Source: a virus. Taken from it: DNA of 39,035 bases. Both the position numbers and the translations under genes were made by a program. Positions 8,632 through 16,798 of this stretch are shown here, one piece after another. Where the stretch lies: positions 1 to 39,035 of IMG/VR virus record IMGVR_UViG_3300044620_000249. The stretch is one strand, 5' to 3'. Under the pieces are notes generated by a model. The model saw only the letters and a list, made by a program, of their open reading frames with translations. It searched no databases and was not told the DNA's origin. Numbering within the stretch: the stretch's first letter is position 1; each line of letters opens with the position of its first letter.

Positions 8632-11600
8632 GGACTATTCAGATAGTGAAAATATATTAGTAAAAGTTGACCAAAACAATCTTATTTACGTTGACCCAAA
8701 TAGTGTAATAGATTCCAAAGGAGAAATATATCCAAGGGGATTTAAACAAGAAAATTTGGTTATGTACGTCAATTTGGAGGCGGATTTAATACCTAGAACT
8801 GTATTAATAACAGATAATGACAAAGGAAACACTTTAACACAAATTGCTAGTGGTAATTTAAATTTTTTAAAAAACGCAACAGGAGACGGTAACTTTGATA
8901 CAACATGGACTGAGGCGTTTGTTCCGAAACCAATACAGGGACAAGAATCTAATTATAAAGATGGTGAAAATCAATTCAAAGACACTAGTGGACAAAGTTT
9001 TGGTATTGATTCAATTAGTATATCAATTAAAGGGGCAAATTTTGTTCCGAGTGTTAACATATCTTTTGTCGATGTAAGGGGTAAGACGTTATTTGAGTCA
9101 AGTGAAAATTCACCATACAGAGCGTTTTTTCATCTTCCATGGCCAATATTTTATTTAACCGTAAAAGGATATTATGGTAAAGCCATTAGGTATAGATTAC
9201 ACATGACAAAATTCTCATCGAGATTTAATGAGTCTAATGGTAATTTTGAAATATCAACTATTTTTGTTGGTTCAACCTATGCTTGGATGAATGATATTAC
9301 ATTATCACAAATAATAACAAGTCCTTACATGTTTTTGGTGGAAGAAACCAAAAACACAAGTTTTAATGAAAAAACAGGTTTATACGAAAAAAGAGTATCA
9401 CATTCTTCAAGAGGTTATCAAATACTAAAATCAGTATATAGACAGTATGAACAAAAAGGATTAATACCAAAAGGATTTCCTGTTAGAACATTAACAGAAA
9501 TGGGATACATTGCGGAAAGTTTAGACAAAATTTTGGAACAAAAAATTTTCAGTGGTGTTGATATGGGTGTCTTTCATGGAATTAAAGAATTAGATGAAAC
9601 AATAAATAATTACGAAAATTCTTTTAGGGCCTGGGCTAAAAAAAATTTATCCAATGAATCCAAAGAAATTTCAACAAATGAATTTTGGTATTACCTTTCT
9701 TTGAAAGAAAAGACAAGTTTAGAAAAAATAATTATTGGAGACGAAAATGGGACATTACAAAGATTGGTAAATAAATTTAATGAAGATATTAAAAAATCTA
9801 AATTATTTACTCAAAATTTATTAAAAAACAATACAACAGGTGATTTTAAAAAAATTTCGATAAGAAATTTAAAAAATGTCACATCTTATTATAAAATTTT
9901 AAATGACAAAAAAGTTGTAGTTAATATTGATGGAATTTTCAACGATATTTTTCAAATAAGAAAATCATTTGAAGAACAAAGAAAAAAAGTTGAAGATGAT
10001 GTTGAAACAAGAATGAATGAAATAATAAAAGGTAGTGAGGGATTTGGATTTGAACCAACAGTTAGAAATATGTTTGCCGTTTTATTGGCAAACGCAGAAG
10101 TATACATTAGATTAATGAAAGATGTTCACAATAAAGCATTCAACGCATCTTTTACAAGGAAGAACGCAATTAAAAATCTTTCAAAAGAATCTAAAGGAGA
10201 AGATATCTATCCTTGGCCTGAAATTTCAAAACCACAACAAGGTGGTAAAACAAACGTCATTGCATATCCTGGTGATGAACAACTTATACATAAATTGAAA
10301 TCATATGATAGTACAAAATGGCCCGAAGTTGACTTTGTTGAGCAATATATCACAATTTTAACAAATAGAGTAGAAACAAATGTAAATAAAGAACCTACAA
10401 GAAATGATTTTAATTATGTGTTCGATTCAAATGCTGACATCAATAAGGTTTCACCAATATCAACAACCGATTTTATCATAAACAGGGTACCGTATATTGA
10501 TAAAGAATATTCAAACTTTTTATATGAAATTTATGAAAGAGCAAGGTTTTTAACAATGTTCGATTCTTTCACAAATGAAATGTTAACAGAATTAGCAAAT
10601 GAGGAATTTAATAACATAAAAATTTCAATAAAGGAAGATGGTGATTTAATTGAGTTGGCTAAAAAAATAAAATCAATAGATGATTTTATTAAAATAGAAT
10701 ATGAAAAGATAGATAAAGATAATAACGGAAACATAATTAAAGATGAAAATGGTAAACCCAAAACACATACCGAATACGGTGGTTATTTATATTTATCATC
10801 ACCTTATGATAAGTTTTCTTATTATAAAGATACATTACCAACAACTAATTATCTAATTGAAACATTAAATGAGCCGTTTAAATTTGAAAGTTATAATCTA
10901 AACGTTACATTAAAAGAAGGGGGTTTAGATGAAACTAAATTAAATAATTCATTATTAAATTATCAACCGGAATCATATAGAAAAAATATATATCCATTTA
11001 ATTCTAACACATATTTGAGTTACATCAATAAAACAACATTTAGTGATGATAATTTCAAGTTTAATGGCATTTTAAAATATGAATCATCCAATGGTTTCAT
11101 ATCGTCTCCGATTAATCCTACATCTTGGGTAAAATCCGGCGGAAGTAACCTAACCAATTTTTTTCTTAATAGTGTTAATGTAACTGGAAACACTGTTTCA
11201 ATTTTAAACACACCATATTTTCATAATCAATTATATTATGATTTTAATAAATCTACGATAAATGGAAAATATGTTGGTTCGGCTTATTTGTTACTAAATT
11301 CCTTACCCTTTGTTGATTTGGATGACCAAATTACCTTTGATAATAAAACAATATTAACATCTTCTTTATTTAGAGAAATATCGTCCACACATTTCGTTCC
11401 CTATCATTTGTTATTGAAATGGGGGTCCATTTATCACAGATACAAAACACATTTAATAGATGGTGTTGATATTTTAGGAGGGGCGATAAATTCAAGTTAT
11501 GTTAGTAGACCTTTATCGGGACAAACATTGTTTGACAATAATTCGGGATATACATTTACAATTGTTCCTAAAATATCAACAACAACAGGGTCTACAACAG

Positions 11601-14392
11601 GTGTCACCTATACTGGTTACACAAATGTCGGATTAAGTCCTTTTTATCAGTCAATATATAGTCAAATTGTAAATGGATACACTCATTATGACGTTTCATT
11701 AGGTAATCTTTCTTACTCTGCAAACACTATAAATAATAGTATATTACACAGAGTTAGAACACAAACACAAATGAATTATTGGGATGTGTTAATGGATAAT
11801 ACAAAATATAAAACAGAAGAAAAAACATACACACTTTTGCCATCTATTGGGGGTTATTCTAATACAAAAATTAATCCAAATAATACATTTGATTTTGCCC
11901 AACAAATTGGATTTAGAACATTATGGTTTATAGATGATACAATAAACAATTCATTTAGTGGACAAACTTTTCCAACACCATACGATTATTTTAGAACAAC
12001 GGGAAACACGTATTCTATATCCACAAATTATAAAAAAGCGATAGATTTAATTGGTACATTTAGTCCAACAATTCTTGAGTATTTTGAAAGTTATTTTTTA
12101 GACTTTGCCACACAAAAAATGAACGACGAAATACCATATAAAACATTTGAAAATTTAAATTTCCCAAAATTTCAAGATATATTAACAAGGTTAAGTGTTA
12201 TCGATAAAATTAATTTACCACAAGACCCTATTTCATTATCTGATATTGATTTATTAATCACTAACTTAAAACAAAAACAAAAAGAAGCATCCGAAATTAT
12301 TACTAGTAGTATTTTAGGTAGTAATAATTTAATACAATTTAGTTTAGCCAACCCAAAAGAAATCGACCCATTTATATTATATGGGATGACAAAGTCGAAT
12401 CCTAATACAACTTATGTGACTGAATCGTTTAGTTCATCTGACATTAATACCATAAACCAAAATTTTATTAAACTATACATCGGAGAAGATGTTGATGGGT
12501 ATTATTTAGAATTTTTTAATGTTAATAATATTAAATTAACCGAGAACAATATAAAAACACATAGACCAATTGCACAAATTTACGGTGGATATAGAAAAAA
12601 CGGAGGAACGATAAGTAGGTCTTCGTTTGTAAATTACCTTAAAGATGAAATTATAATTAAAAATTCTGGCAATAATTTAGTTTCTAACGGTTCTGATATT
12701 AGGTTTAGACATTTTTTAACTCAACTTTTGAATAGTTTTTCAACTTTGAATAGTAATGAATCAAAAAATCCCGCATCAAGAATTGACATGTTTAGAGGTT
12801 ACAACAGTGATGCTACAAAATTAGAATTATACAATACATTTAAGTCTTTTAATGACAAATGGACATCAGGTAATTCAATTGGTCAAAGATTACTTTTAGA
12901 AGAATTTTTGTTTTTAGATAAAGCAAACAGAGATATTGGAGACAAATTGTATCTTAATATTGATAGATTTAAAGACCTTTTAAATCCAAAAAATTTAAAA
13001 GTTTCATTATATGGTGCAATTTCTATGTTAATTCAAGGAACGGGTTTAGACATGAGAGCGTTACCCGCTTACATAAATTTTTATGGAAATAATGTTAATA
13101 TAAAAAATAAAATACGACCATCAAAAAAAGTCGCATCTGATTTATTCGGTACGTTTTTAGAAGTTGATTATCAAGATGCCACCCCCAAAATTATAATTCA
13201 ATTAGTTGGGTATAATTCAAAAAGACTAGACATGACAAATAGTAAACCTTATAAATTTGTTGATGATAGTTTCTATATTGGTAGTCAAAATAATAATCCT
13301 TTATTAATTACATCTTTGGAAAGTTTTTCAAGAAACGACTTATCTAAGTCAAATAGGGTGGTGGCATTCGAAGTTAGTTTTGGTGACCAAAATCAAGGCA
13401 TATTCAAAGGATTAACACTTGACCAAAGTAGTTTAAAAAACACATCAGAATCTTTTTATGTTTTAGAAAACTTATCAAGGTCGGCATCAGGTGCTGGTGT
13501 TTATAATGTCGATGTTTCATTATTCGACTATTACAAACAAGCCTCGTATAAATGTGATGTTACCGCCATGGGAAATGTTATGATACAACCAACAATGTTT
13601 TTTTATTTAAAAAATGTACCAATGTTTAAAGGTTCGTATTGGATAACTGAAGTAACACATACCATAAAATCAAACAATATATCTACAACATTTTCAGGTG
13701 CAAGAATACCATATTCATCTTTACCCGACCCGAAAGATTCTTTTATTGCTAGTTATAGAATATTGTTCGATAAAATACAATCAAGAGCCAGTTCTATCAT
13801 AAAACAAAGAGAAAGAAATAACACGGATACCCAAGAAAAAGTAACATATCAAAAAATAGATTATATAACAGATAGGGGTGGTATCATTATTGAGGGAGAA
13901 CAGCCAAAAGATTCGTTAATTGATAGTGGTATAAATAAATTTGGTGTACCTTATAATGGGTTTAATGAACAAAGAACTGTTCAAAAAGTTACAAATAATA
14001 ATCAAACTTGGTTAAGAGCAATTGCTGTTCAAATGGGCGGACCGAATTATCCTATAAATTCATCAACAAGTATGAATATCGCAAATGGAATTGAGTTTTC
14101 GAAAATACAAAATACAAATTATAGATATTTTATGGTTAATTTTCAATTATCAAGACAAATTACATCTGAATTAATTAGAACAGCAAAGACTATATTTAAA
14201 AACCCAAAAAACAACAAAACAGTAACACTTAATCCAAATTATCAATTGGACTCTGATTTAGGTACAATTGTTGCAGAAGGACCGGTCTCAATAGGTCCTT
14301 TAAGTACAAAATATGGAATTGGGTTATCACCAAAATTGATGTCTGAATTAGGATTACACGATGGTCAAGTTGTTTATTTTAATATGGAATAA
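8618..14392 (+). CDS. Giant baseplate hub protein, 1924 aa (gp27 / late-control-D-like C-terminal region)
   Basis: This is the longest gene of the window. Residues about 125-230 contain SISIKGANFVPSVNISFVD, PWPIFYLTVKGYYGKA and a SRFNESNGNFEIST strand, a beta-barrel-like module. Long polar and helical regions follow (about 250-720), then a Ser/Thr/Asn-rich stretch. Near residues 1640-1700 a TMFFYLKNVPMFKG, YWITEVTHTI and TTFSGARIPY series resembles the second tube-like domain of T4 gp27 / P2 gpD, where a strand ending in 'V.H' precedes the last barrel strands. The extreme C-terminus (GLSPKLMSELGLHDGQVVYF) looks like a small double-psi-barrel-type strand-helix-strand unit. T4 gp27 is 391 aa, so this hub is about five times larger. 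Only one Cys was noticed. Hub function is inferred from motif and position; no lysozyme domain was recognised. Confidence 0.55.
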   Translation: MANNKDYSDSENILVKVDQNNLIYVDPNSVIDSKGEIYPRGFKQENLVMYVNLEADLIPRTVLITDNDKGNTLTQIASGNLNFLKNATGDGNFDTTWTEAFVPKPIQGQESNYKDGENQFKDTSGQSFGIDSISISIKGANFVPSVNISFVDVRGKTLFESSENSPYRAFFHLPWPIFYLTVKGYYGKAIRYRLHMTKFSSRFNESNGNFEISTIFVGSTYAWMNDITLSQIITSPYMFLVEETKNTSFNEKTGLYEKRVSHSSRGYQILKSVYRQYEQKGLIPKGFPVRTLTEMGYIAESLDKILEQKIFSGVDMGVFHGIKELDETINNYENSFRAWAKKNLSNESKEISTNEFWYYLSLKEKTSLEKIIIGDENGTLQRLVNKFNEDIKKSKLFTQNLLKNNTTGDFKKISIRNLKNVTSYYKILNDKKVVVNIDGIFNDIFQIRKSFEEQRKKVEDDVETRMNEIIKGSEGFGFEPTVRNMFAVLLANAEVYIRLMKDVHNKAFNASFTRKNAIKNLSKESKGEDIYPWPEISKPQQGGKTNVIAYPGDEQLIHKLKSYDSTKWPEVDFVEQYITILTNRVETNVNKEPTRNDFNYVFDSNADINKVSPISTTDFIINRVPYIDKEYSNFLYEIYERARFLTMFDSFTNEMLTELANEEFNNIKISIKEDGDLIELAKKIKSIDDFIKIEYEKIDKDNNGNIIKDENGKPKTHTEYGGYLYLSSPYDKFSYYKDTLPTTNYLIETLNEPFKFESYNLNVTLKEGGLDETKLNNSLLNYQPESYRKNIYPFNSNTYLSYINKTTFSDDNFKFNGILKYESSNGFISSPINPTSWVKSGGSNLTNFFLNSVNVTGNTVSILNTPYFHNQLYYDFNKSTINGKYVGSAYLLLNSLPFVDLDDQITFDNKTILTSSLFREISSTHFVPYHLLLKWGSIYHRYKTHLIDGVDILGGAINSSYVSRPLSGQTLFDNNSGYTFTIVPKISTTTGSTTGVTYTGYTNVGLSPFYQSIYSQIVNGYTHYDVSLGNLSYSANTINNSILHRVRTQTQMNYWDVLMDNTKYKTEEKTYTLLPSIGGYSNTKINPNNTFDFAQQIGFRTLWFIDDTINNSFSGQTFPTPYDYFRTTGNTYSISTNYKKAIDLIGTFSPTILEYFESYFLDFATQKMNDEIPYKTFENLNFPKFQDILTRLSVIDKINLPQDPISLSDIDLLITNLKQKQKEASEIITSSILGSNNLIQFSLANPKEIDPFILYGMTKSNPNTTYVTESFSSSDINTINQNFIKLYIGEDVDGYYLEFFNVNNIKLTENNIKTHRPIAQIYGGYRKNGGTISRSSFVNYLKDEIIIKNSGNNLVSNGSDIRFRHFLTQLLNSFSTLNSNESKNPASRIDMFRGYNSDATKLELYNTFKSFNDKWTSGNSIGQRLLLEEFLFLDKANRDIGDKLYLNIDRFKDLLNPKNLKVSLYGAISMLIQGTGLDMRALPAYINFYGNNVNIKNKIRPSKKVASDLFGTFLEVDYQDATPKIIIQLVGYNSKRLDMTNSKPYKFVDDSFYIGSQNNNPLLITSLESFSRNDLSKSNRVVAFEVSFGDQNQGIFKGLTLDQSSLKNTSESFYVLENLSRSASGAGVYNVDVSLFDYYKQASYKCDVTAMGNVMIQPTMFFYLKNVPMFKGSYWITEVTHTIKSNNISTTFSGARIPYSSLPDPKDSFIASYRILFDKIQSRASSIIKQRERNNTDTQEKVTYQKIDYITDRGGIIIEGEQPKDSLIDSGINKFGVPYNGFNEQRTVQKVTNNNQTWLRAIAVQMGGPNYPINSSTSMNIANGIEFSKIQNTNYRYFMVNFQLSRQITSELIRTAKTIFKNPKNNKTVTLNPNYQLDSDLGTIVAEGPVSIGPLSTKYGIGLSPKLMSELGLHDGQVVYFNME

Positions 14393-14415
14393 TTGGTCGT
14401 TTTATTTTTCTTGGA

Positions 14416-14423
14416 TATTTATA
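14416..14423 (+). promoter_or_regulatory. Proposed late-gene start signal TATTTATA before the 66-aa gene
   Basis: TATTTATA lies in the 45-nt gap after the hub gene, 14 nt before ATG 14438, and is followed by A/T-rich leader (ATAAAATAATAAAA). A TTGG at 14393-14396 lies 19 nt upstream and could act as a -33-like box, but this is weak. Confidence 0.45.
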
Positions 14424-14437
14424 ATAAAATAATAAAA

Positions 14438-14638
14438 ATGGATAGTAAAAATTTTAATAAATCTTTGGATACTTTTATGAGTAAAACAAAGACCACAAAA
14501 AAAATAAATGACATTGAAAGAGAAGAATGTGATTTACAAACGGGAGAATGTTATATAATAAGGTCTAAAGATGGTATTGTTGAAAGAATAAATAAAAAAT
14601 TCATAACTGAAGACGGTAGACAACTTTTACAAGATTAA
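14438..14638 (+). CDS. Small unknown protein, 66 aa
   Basis: I do not recognise it. ATG 14438 is chosen over the upstream TTG 14393 because it follows the TATTTATA element and an A-rich leader, and the extra TTG-derived residues (VVLFFLDIYNKIIK) look like translated non-coding AT-rich DNA. The protein is basic at the N-terminus, has a CDLQTGEC pair of cysteines in the middle that could form a turn or metal knuckle, and ends in EDGRQLLQD. The next gene starts one base after its stop. Its place directly after the hub gene suggests a late virion or assembly role, without direct evidence. Confidence 0.55.
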   Translation: MDSKNFNKSLDTFMSKTKTTKKINDIEREECDLQTGECYIIRSKDGIVERINKKFITEDGRQLLQD

Positions 14639-14639
14639 T

Positions 14640-15287
14640 ATGAAAAATTTAGAAAAAAAATTAATGGAAGAAATTGCTAGACATAAAGCAATTAATAAGT
14701 ATACTAAAAATTTAATGGAACAAGGAGTTCCACCTGAACCCGCACCATTACCCGATGCGGAAGTACCACTACCAGATGCGGAGGCACCACTACCTGATGC
14801 GGGTGCACCATTACCTGACGCAGGTGCACCGTTACCTGATGCGGAAGTTGCTCCAATGGAGGATACTGAAGAAATAGATATAACTGACTTGGTAAATATG
14901 ACTAAATCAATTAAAAAAGATTTAGACGATAATAAAACCGATAATAGTGAAGTTGTGGGTAAAATGGATACCGTTTTTTCTAAGTTAAATGATTTGGAAC
15001 AAAAATTATCTCAAATGGATTCTGTCATTCAAAAAATAGATGATTTGGGAAATAAGGTTGAAACAATGAAAGAAAAAACCCCACAAGAAAAATTAGAGTT
15101 AAGGTCTTTAGATTCATATCCATTCAATTTAAATCCTCAACAATTTTTCGCACAAAAACAGTCGGAAATGCAACAATCAGGTAAAAATGAATATGTTTTA
15201 ACTAAACAAGATATTGATAATTATTCTTTAGATACCATTAGAAATAGTTTTAACCCAGAAGAAGAAGACGATGAATTTAAGTTCTAA
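14640..15287 (+). CDS. Coiled-coil protein with PLPDA heptad repeats, 215 aa
   Basis: The protein has three parts. Residues 1-30 form a basic amphipathic helix. Residues 36-70 are five perfect-length 7-residue repeats of the form P-L-P-D-A-x-x (PLPDAEV, PLPDAEA, PLPDAGA twice, PLPDAEV). Residues about 75-150 are acidic and then coiled-coil-like (MDTVFSKLNDLEQKLSQMD with hydrophobic heptads). A Q-rich segment (FNLNPQQFFAQKQSEMQQ) and an acidic tail (EEEDDEFKF) close it. I do not recognise a family. A rigid Pro-rich spacer joining a helix to a coiled coil suggests a scaffold, linker or virion-internal protein. It overlaps the next gene by 17 nt and is downstream of the late-type element at 14416. 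Confidence 0.65.
   Translation: MKNLEKKLMEEIARHKAINKYTKNLMEQGVPPEPAPLPDAEVPLPDAEAPLPDAGAPLPDAGAPLPDAEVAPMEDTEEIDITDLVNMTKSIKKDLDDNKTDNSEVVGKMDTVFSKLNDLEQKLSQMDSVIQKIDDLGNKVETMKEKTPQEKLELRSLDSYPFNLNPQQFFAQKQSEMQQSGKNEYVLTKQDIDNYSLDTIRNSFNPEEEDDEFKF
14745..14849 (+). repeat. Five tandem 21-bp repeats encoding PLPDAxx
   Basis: Five in-frame 21-nt units, each starting CCA or CCG and containing a variant of TTACCTGATGCGG, encode Pro-Leu-Pro-Asp-Ala-x-x. Third codon positions differ between copies (CCC/CCA/CCT, GAT/GAC) while the protein is constant, so the amino-acid sequence appears to be under selection. The copy number is likely to vary by slippage or recombination. Confidence 0.85.
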
Positions 15288-15645
15288 AGTAAACCTTTTA
15301 ATTGGACTACAACTTCAATTAAAAATTAACCATTGGCAAACCAAGGGAATTGCTAGACATAACGCGTTTGGTATGTCATACGACGCGTTATCGGTTTTAA
15401 TCGATGATTTTGTCGAAATCGCAATGGGTAAATATGGTAGATTTATTTTAGATGAACAAACAAATACAATTAAATTGATTAATTTATCGGAAATGAACCC
15501 CTCCGATATGATAAAAACGTGTACAGAAGCATTAGTACAGTTTTCTGAAGATTTAGACGGAACCGTAGATACAGATTTATTAAATATAAGAGATGAAATA
15601 CTTGGAAATTTGAATAAATTGTTGTATCTTTTAACCTTAGAATAA
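15271..15645 (+). CDS. Small ferritin/Dps-like phage protein, 124 aa
   Basis: The helical N-terminal half reads LLIGLQLQLKINHWQTKG, then a R-H-N-A-F-G-x-x-Y-D stretch and DDFVEIAMGKYGR. This matches a phage-encoded family related to Dps and ferritin-like four-helix proteins, in which an N-H-W pair begins the metal site of helix A. Candidate ligands are H21, H30, D45/D46 and E49; the D-x-x-x-E spacing resembles the D58/E62 pair of Dps. At 124 aa it is shorter than Dps (about 165 aa). Possible roles are iron sequestration or DNA protection, both inferred. It overlaps the upstream PLPDA-repeat gene and ends 4 nt before tRNA-Asp. Confidence 0.55.
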   Translation: MNLSSKVNLLIGLQLQLKINHWQTKGIARHNAFGMSYDALSVLIDDFVEIAMGKYGRFILDEQTNTIKLINLSEMNPSDMIKTCTEALVQFSEDLDGTVDTDLLNIRDEILGNLNKLLYLLTLE

Positions 15646-15649
15646 GTAA

Positions 15650-15723
15650 GGTTCGTTAGTAGAGTTGGTTACAATATCGCACTGTCACTGCGAAGGTCAT
15701 GGGTTCGATTCCCATACGAACCG
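15650..15723 (+). tRNA. tRNA-Asp (GUC)
   Basis: A 74-nt cloverleaf can be folded by hand. The acceptor stem is GGTTCGT/ACGAACC (15650-15656 with 15716-15722) with discriminator G. The anticodon stem is TCGCA/TGCGA around loop CTGTCAC, giving anticodon GTC. The T arm is ATGGG-TTCGATT-CCCAT. The 3' CCA is not encoded and must be added after transcription. Confidence 0.9.
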
Positions 15724-15728
15724 CTTTT

Positions 15729-15802
15729 AGGGGGATATATCAATTGGTTAGATTACGTGCTTTGGGAGCACGAGGTTGTGGGTTCGAGTCCCGCTTCCCC
15801 TA
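15729..15802 (+). tRNA. tRNA-Pro (UGG)
   Basis: A 74-nt cloverleaf begins 5 nt after the tRNA-Asp. The acceptor stem is AGGGGGA/TTCCCCT (15729-15735 with 15795-15801, one G-U pair) with discriminator A. The anticodon stem is CGTGC/GCACG around TTTGGGA, giving anticodon TGG. The T arm is GTGGG-TTCGAGT-CCCGC. CCA is not encoded (ACA follows). UGG reads CCA, the A-ending proline codon favoured in AT-rich DNA. Confidence 0.9.
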
Positions 15803-15821
15803 CAAAAAAAATTAACAACAT

Positions 15822-15852
15822 TTTGTAATTTGATTTTTTTTACTTATATTTT
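15822..15852 (+). promoter_or_regulatory. Candidate Bacteroidota-type promoter for the gp32-like gene
   Basis: TTTG at 15822-15825 is followed after 19 nt by TATATTTT (15845-15852), which matches 7 of 8 positions of the Bacteroidota -7 consensus TAnnTTTG at the usual spacing from a -33 TTTG box. It lies just after the tRNAs and 23 nt before ATG 15876. This suggests recognition by the host primary sigma factor and early or middle expression of the replication cassette. Confidence 0.45.
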
Positions 15853-15875
15853 AGATACATTAAAAATAAAAAATT

Positions 15876-16733
15876 ATGTCAACATTAGAAGCAGTACTAG
15901 CACAGTACGAAAAAAACAAACAAGCCACAAGTGGCGCCGGAGCGATGTCCCAAGAGGACAGGATGAAAAAATATTTTACTACAGTTTTACCACCTGGTCG
16001 TCGTAGTGAAGAAAAAAGAATTAGAATTCTTCCAGCAAAAGACGGTTCACCTTTCGTGGAAGTATATTTCCATGAAATCCAAGTAAACGGAGATTGGGTA
16101 AAACTTTATGACCCTAAACAAGAAGGTAAGCGTTCTCCATTAGATGAAGTTCGTGAAGGGTTATTAACAACAGGTATTGAATCAGACAAAGTATTGGCTC
16201 GTCAATATCGTTCTCGTAAATTCTTTATTGTAAAATTAATTGATAGGGATAACGAACAAGATGGGGTAAAATTTTGGCGTTTCAAATATAACACAAAAAG
16301 TGAAGGTGTTTATGACAAATTGATTCCTTTGTTTAGGAATAAAGGGGATATTACTGACCCATTGAAAGGTCGTGATTTGATTTTAAATTTGAATTTATCA
16401 AAATCGGGAAATGGTCGAGATTACACTACAATCACTCAAATAATTCCCGAAGACCCAAGTCCATTACATGATGATAAATCAGTTGCAGAATCATGGATTA
16501 ACGACCCACTAGTGTGGTCTGACGTTTATTCCAAAAAACCCGAAGAATACTTGGAAATGGTTGCAACTAATCAAAATCCAAAATGGGATAGCGTTGCGGG
16601 TAAATGGGTATCGACTTCTATGGAAGAAGAAAAAATCGGTGGACTCAATAAAACCGAGCGACCATCTCAACAAGAACCGTTATATGTTGACCCACAAGAT
16701 AGTCAACCTGAAGATGACGATTTACCATTCTAA
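15876..16733 (+). CDS. 32: gp32-like single-stranded DNA-binding protein, 285 aa
   Basis: This coats single-stranded DNA during replication and recombination. The protein has a short basic N-terminal arm, then a core with RIRILPAKDGSPFVEVYFHE, VNGDWVKLYDP, an aromatic FWRFKYN strand and a LNLNLSKSGNGRDYTT segment, the layout of T4 gp32 (301 aa). Two features differ. There is no cysteine in the protein, so the zinc-binding cluster of T4 gp32 is absent. The acidic tail ends in EDDDLPF, nearly identical to the DDDIPF tip of bacterial SSB proteins. The gene has its own candidate promoter and is followed by a strong terminator, fitting the high, separate expression expected of an SSB. UvsX, its partner, follows. 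Confidence 0.85.
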   Translation: MSTLEAVLAQYEKNKQATSGAGAMSQEDRMKKYFTTVLPPGRRSEEKRIRILPAKDGSPFVEVYFHEIQVNGDWVKLYDPKQEGKRSPLDEVREGLLTTGIESDKVLARQYRSRKFFIVKLIDRDNEQDGVKFWRFKYNTKSEGVYDKLIPLFRNKGDITDPLKGRDLILNLNLSKSGNGRDYTTITQIIPEDPSPLHDDKSVAESWINDPLVWSDVYSKKPEEYLEMVATNQNPKWDSVAGKWVSTSMEEEKIGGLNKTERPSQQEPLYVDPQDSQPEDDDLPF

Positions 16734-16748
16734 TTAAAAAACTAACGT

Positions 16749-16787
16749 AACACCCACACGATAATATCGTCGTGTGGGTGTTTTTTT
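16749..16787 (+). terminator. Strong Rho-independent terminator between gp32-like gene and uvsX
   Basis: A perfect 13-bp stem (AACACCCACACGA, 16749-16761, with 16770-16782), an 8-nt loop and seven T (16781-16787) followed by a run of A. It begins 16 nt after the gp32 stop and ends 11 nt before the uvsX ATG. It should make the gp32 message largely monocistronic and lower expression of downstream genes. Confidence 0.9.
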
Positions 16788-16798
16788 AAAAAAAAATT

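Noticed and set aside
14393-14437. TTG-started extension of the 66-aa gene
   Set aside because: The extra residues come from an AT-rich gap containing the TATTTATA element; ATG 14438 with an A-rich leader is the better start.
14745-14849. CRISPR-like array
   Set aside because: The 21-bp units are directly tandem without spacers and lie in frame within a coding sequence, giving a peptide repeat.
15776-16006. A 76-codon + strand open frame across the end of tRNA-Pro and the start of the gp32-like gene
   Set aside because: It begins inside a tRNA, runs in a different frame through the gp32 gene, and its product has no protein-like pattern. It is a shadow of the promoter and gp32 sequence.
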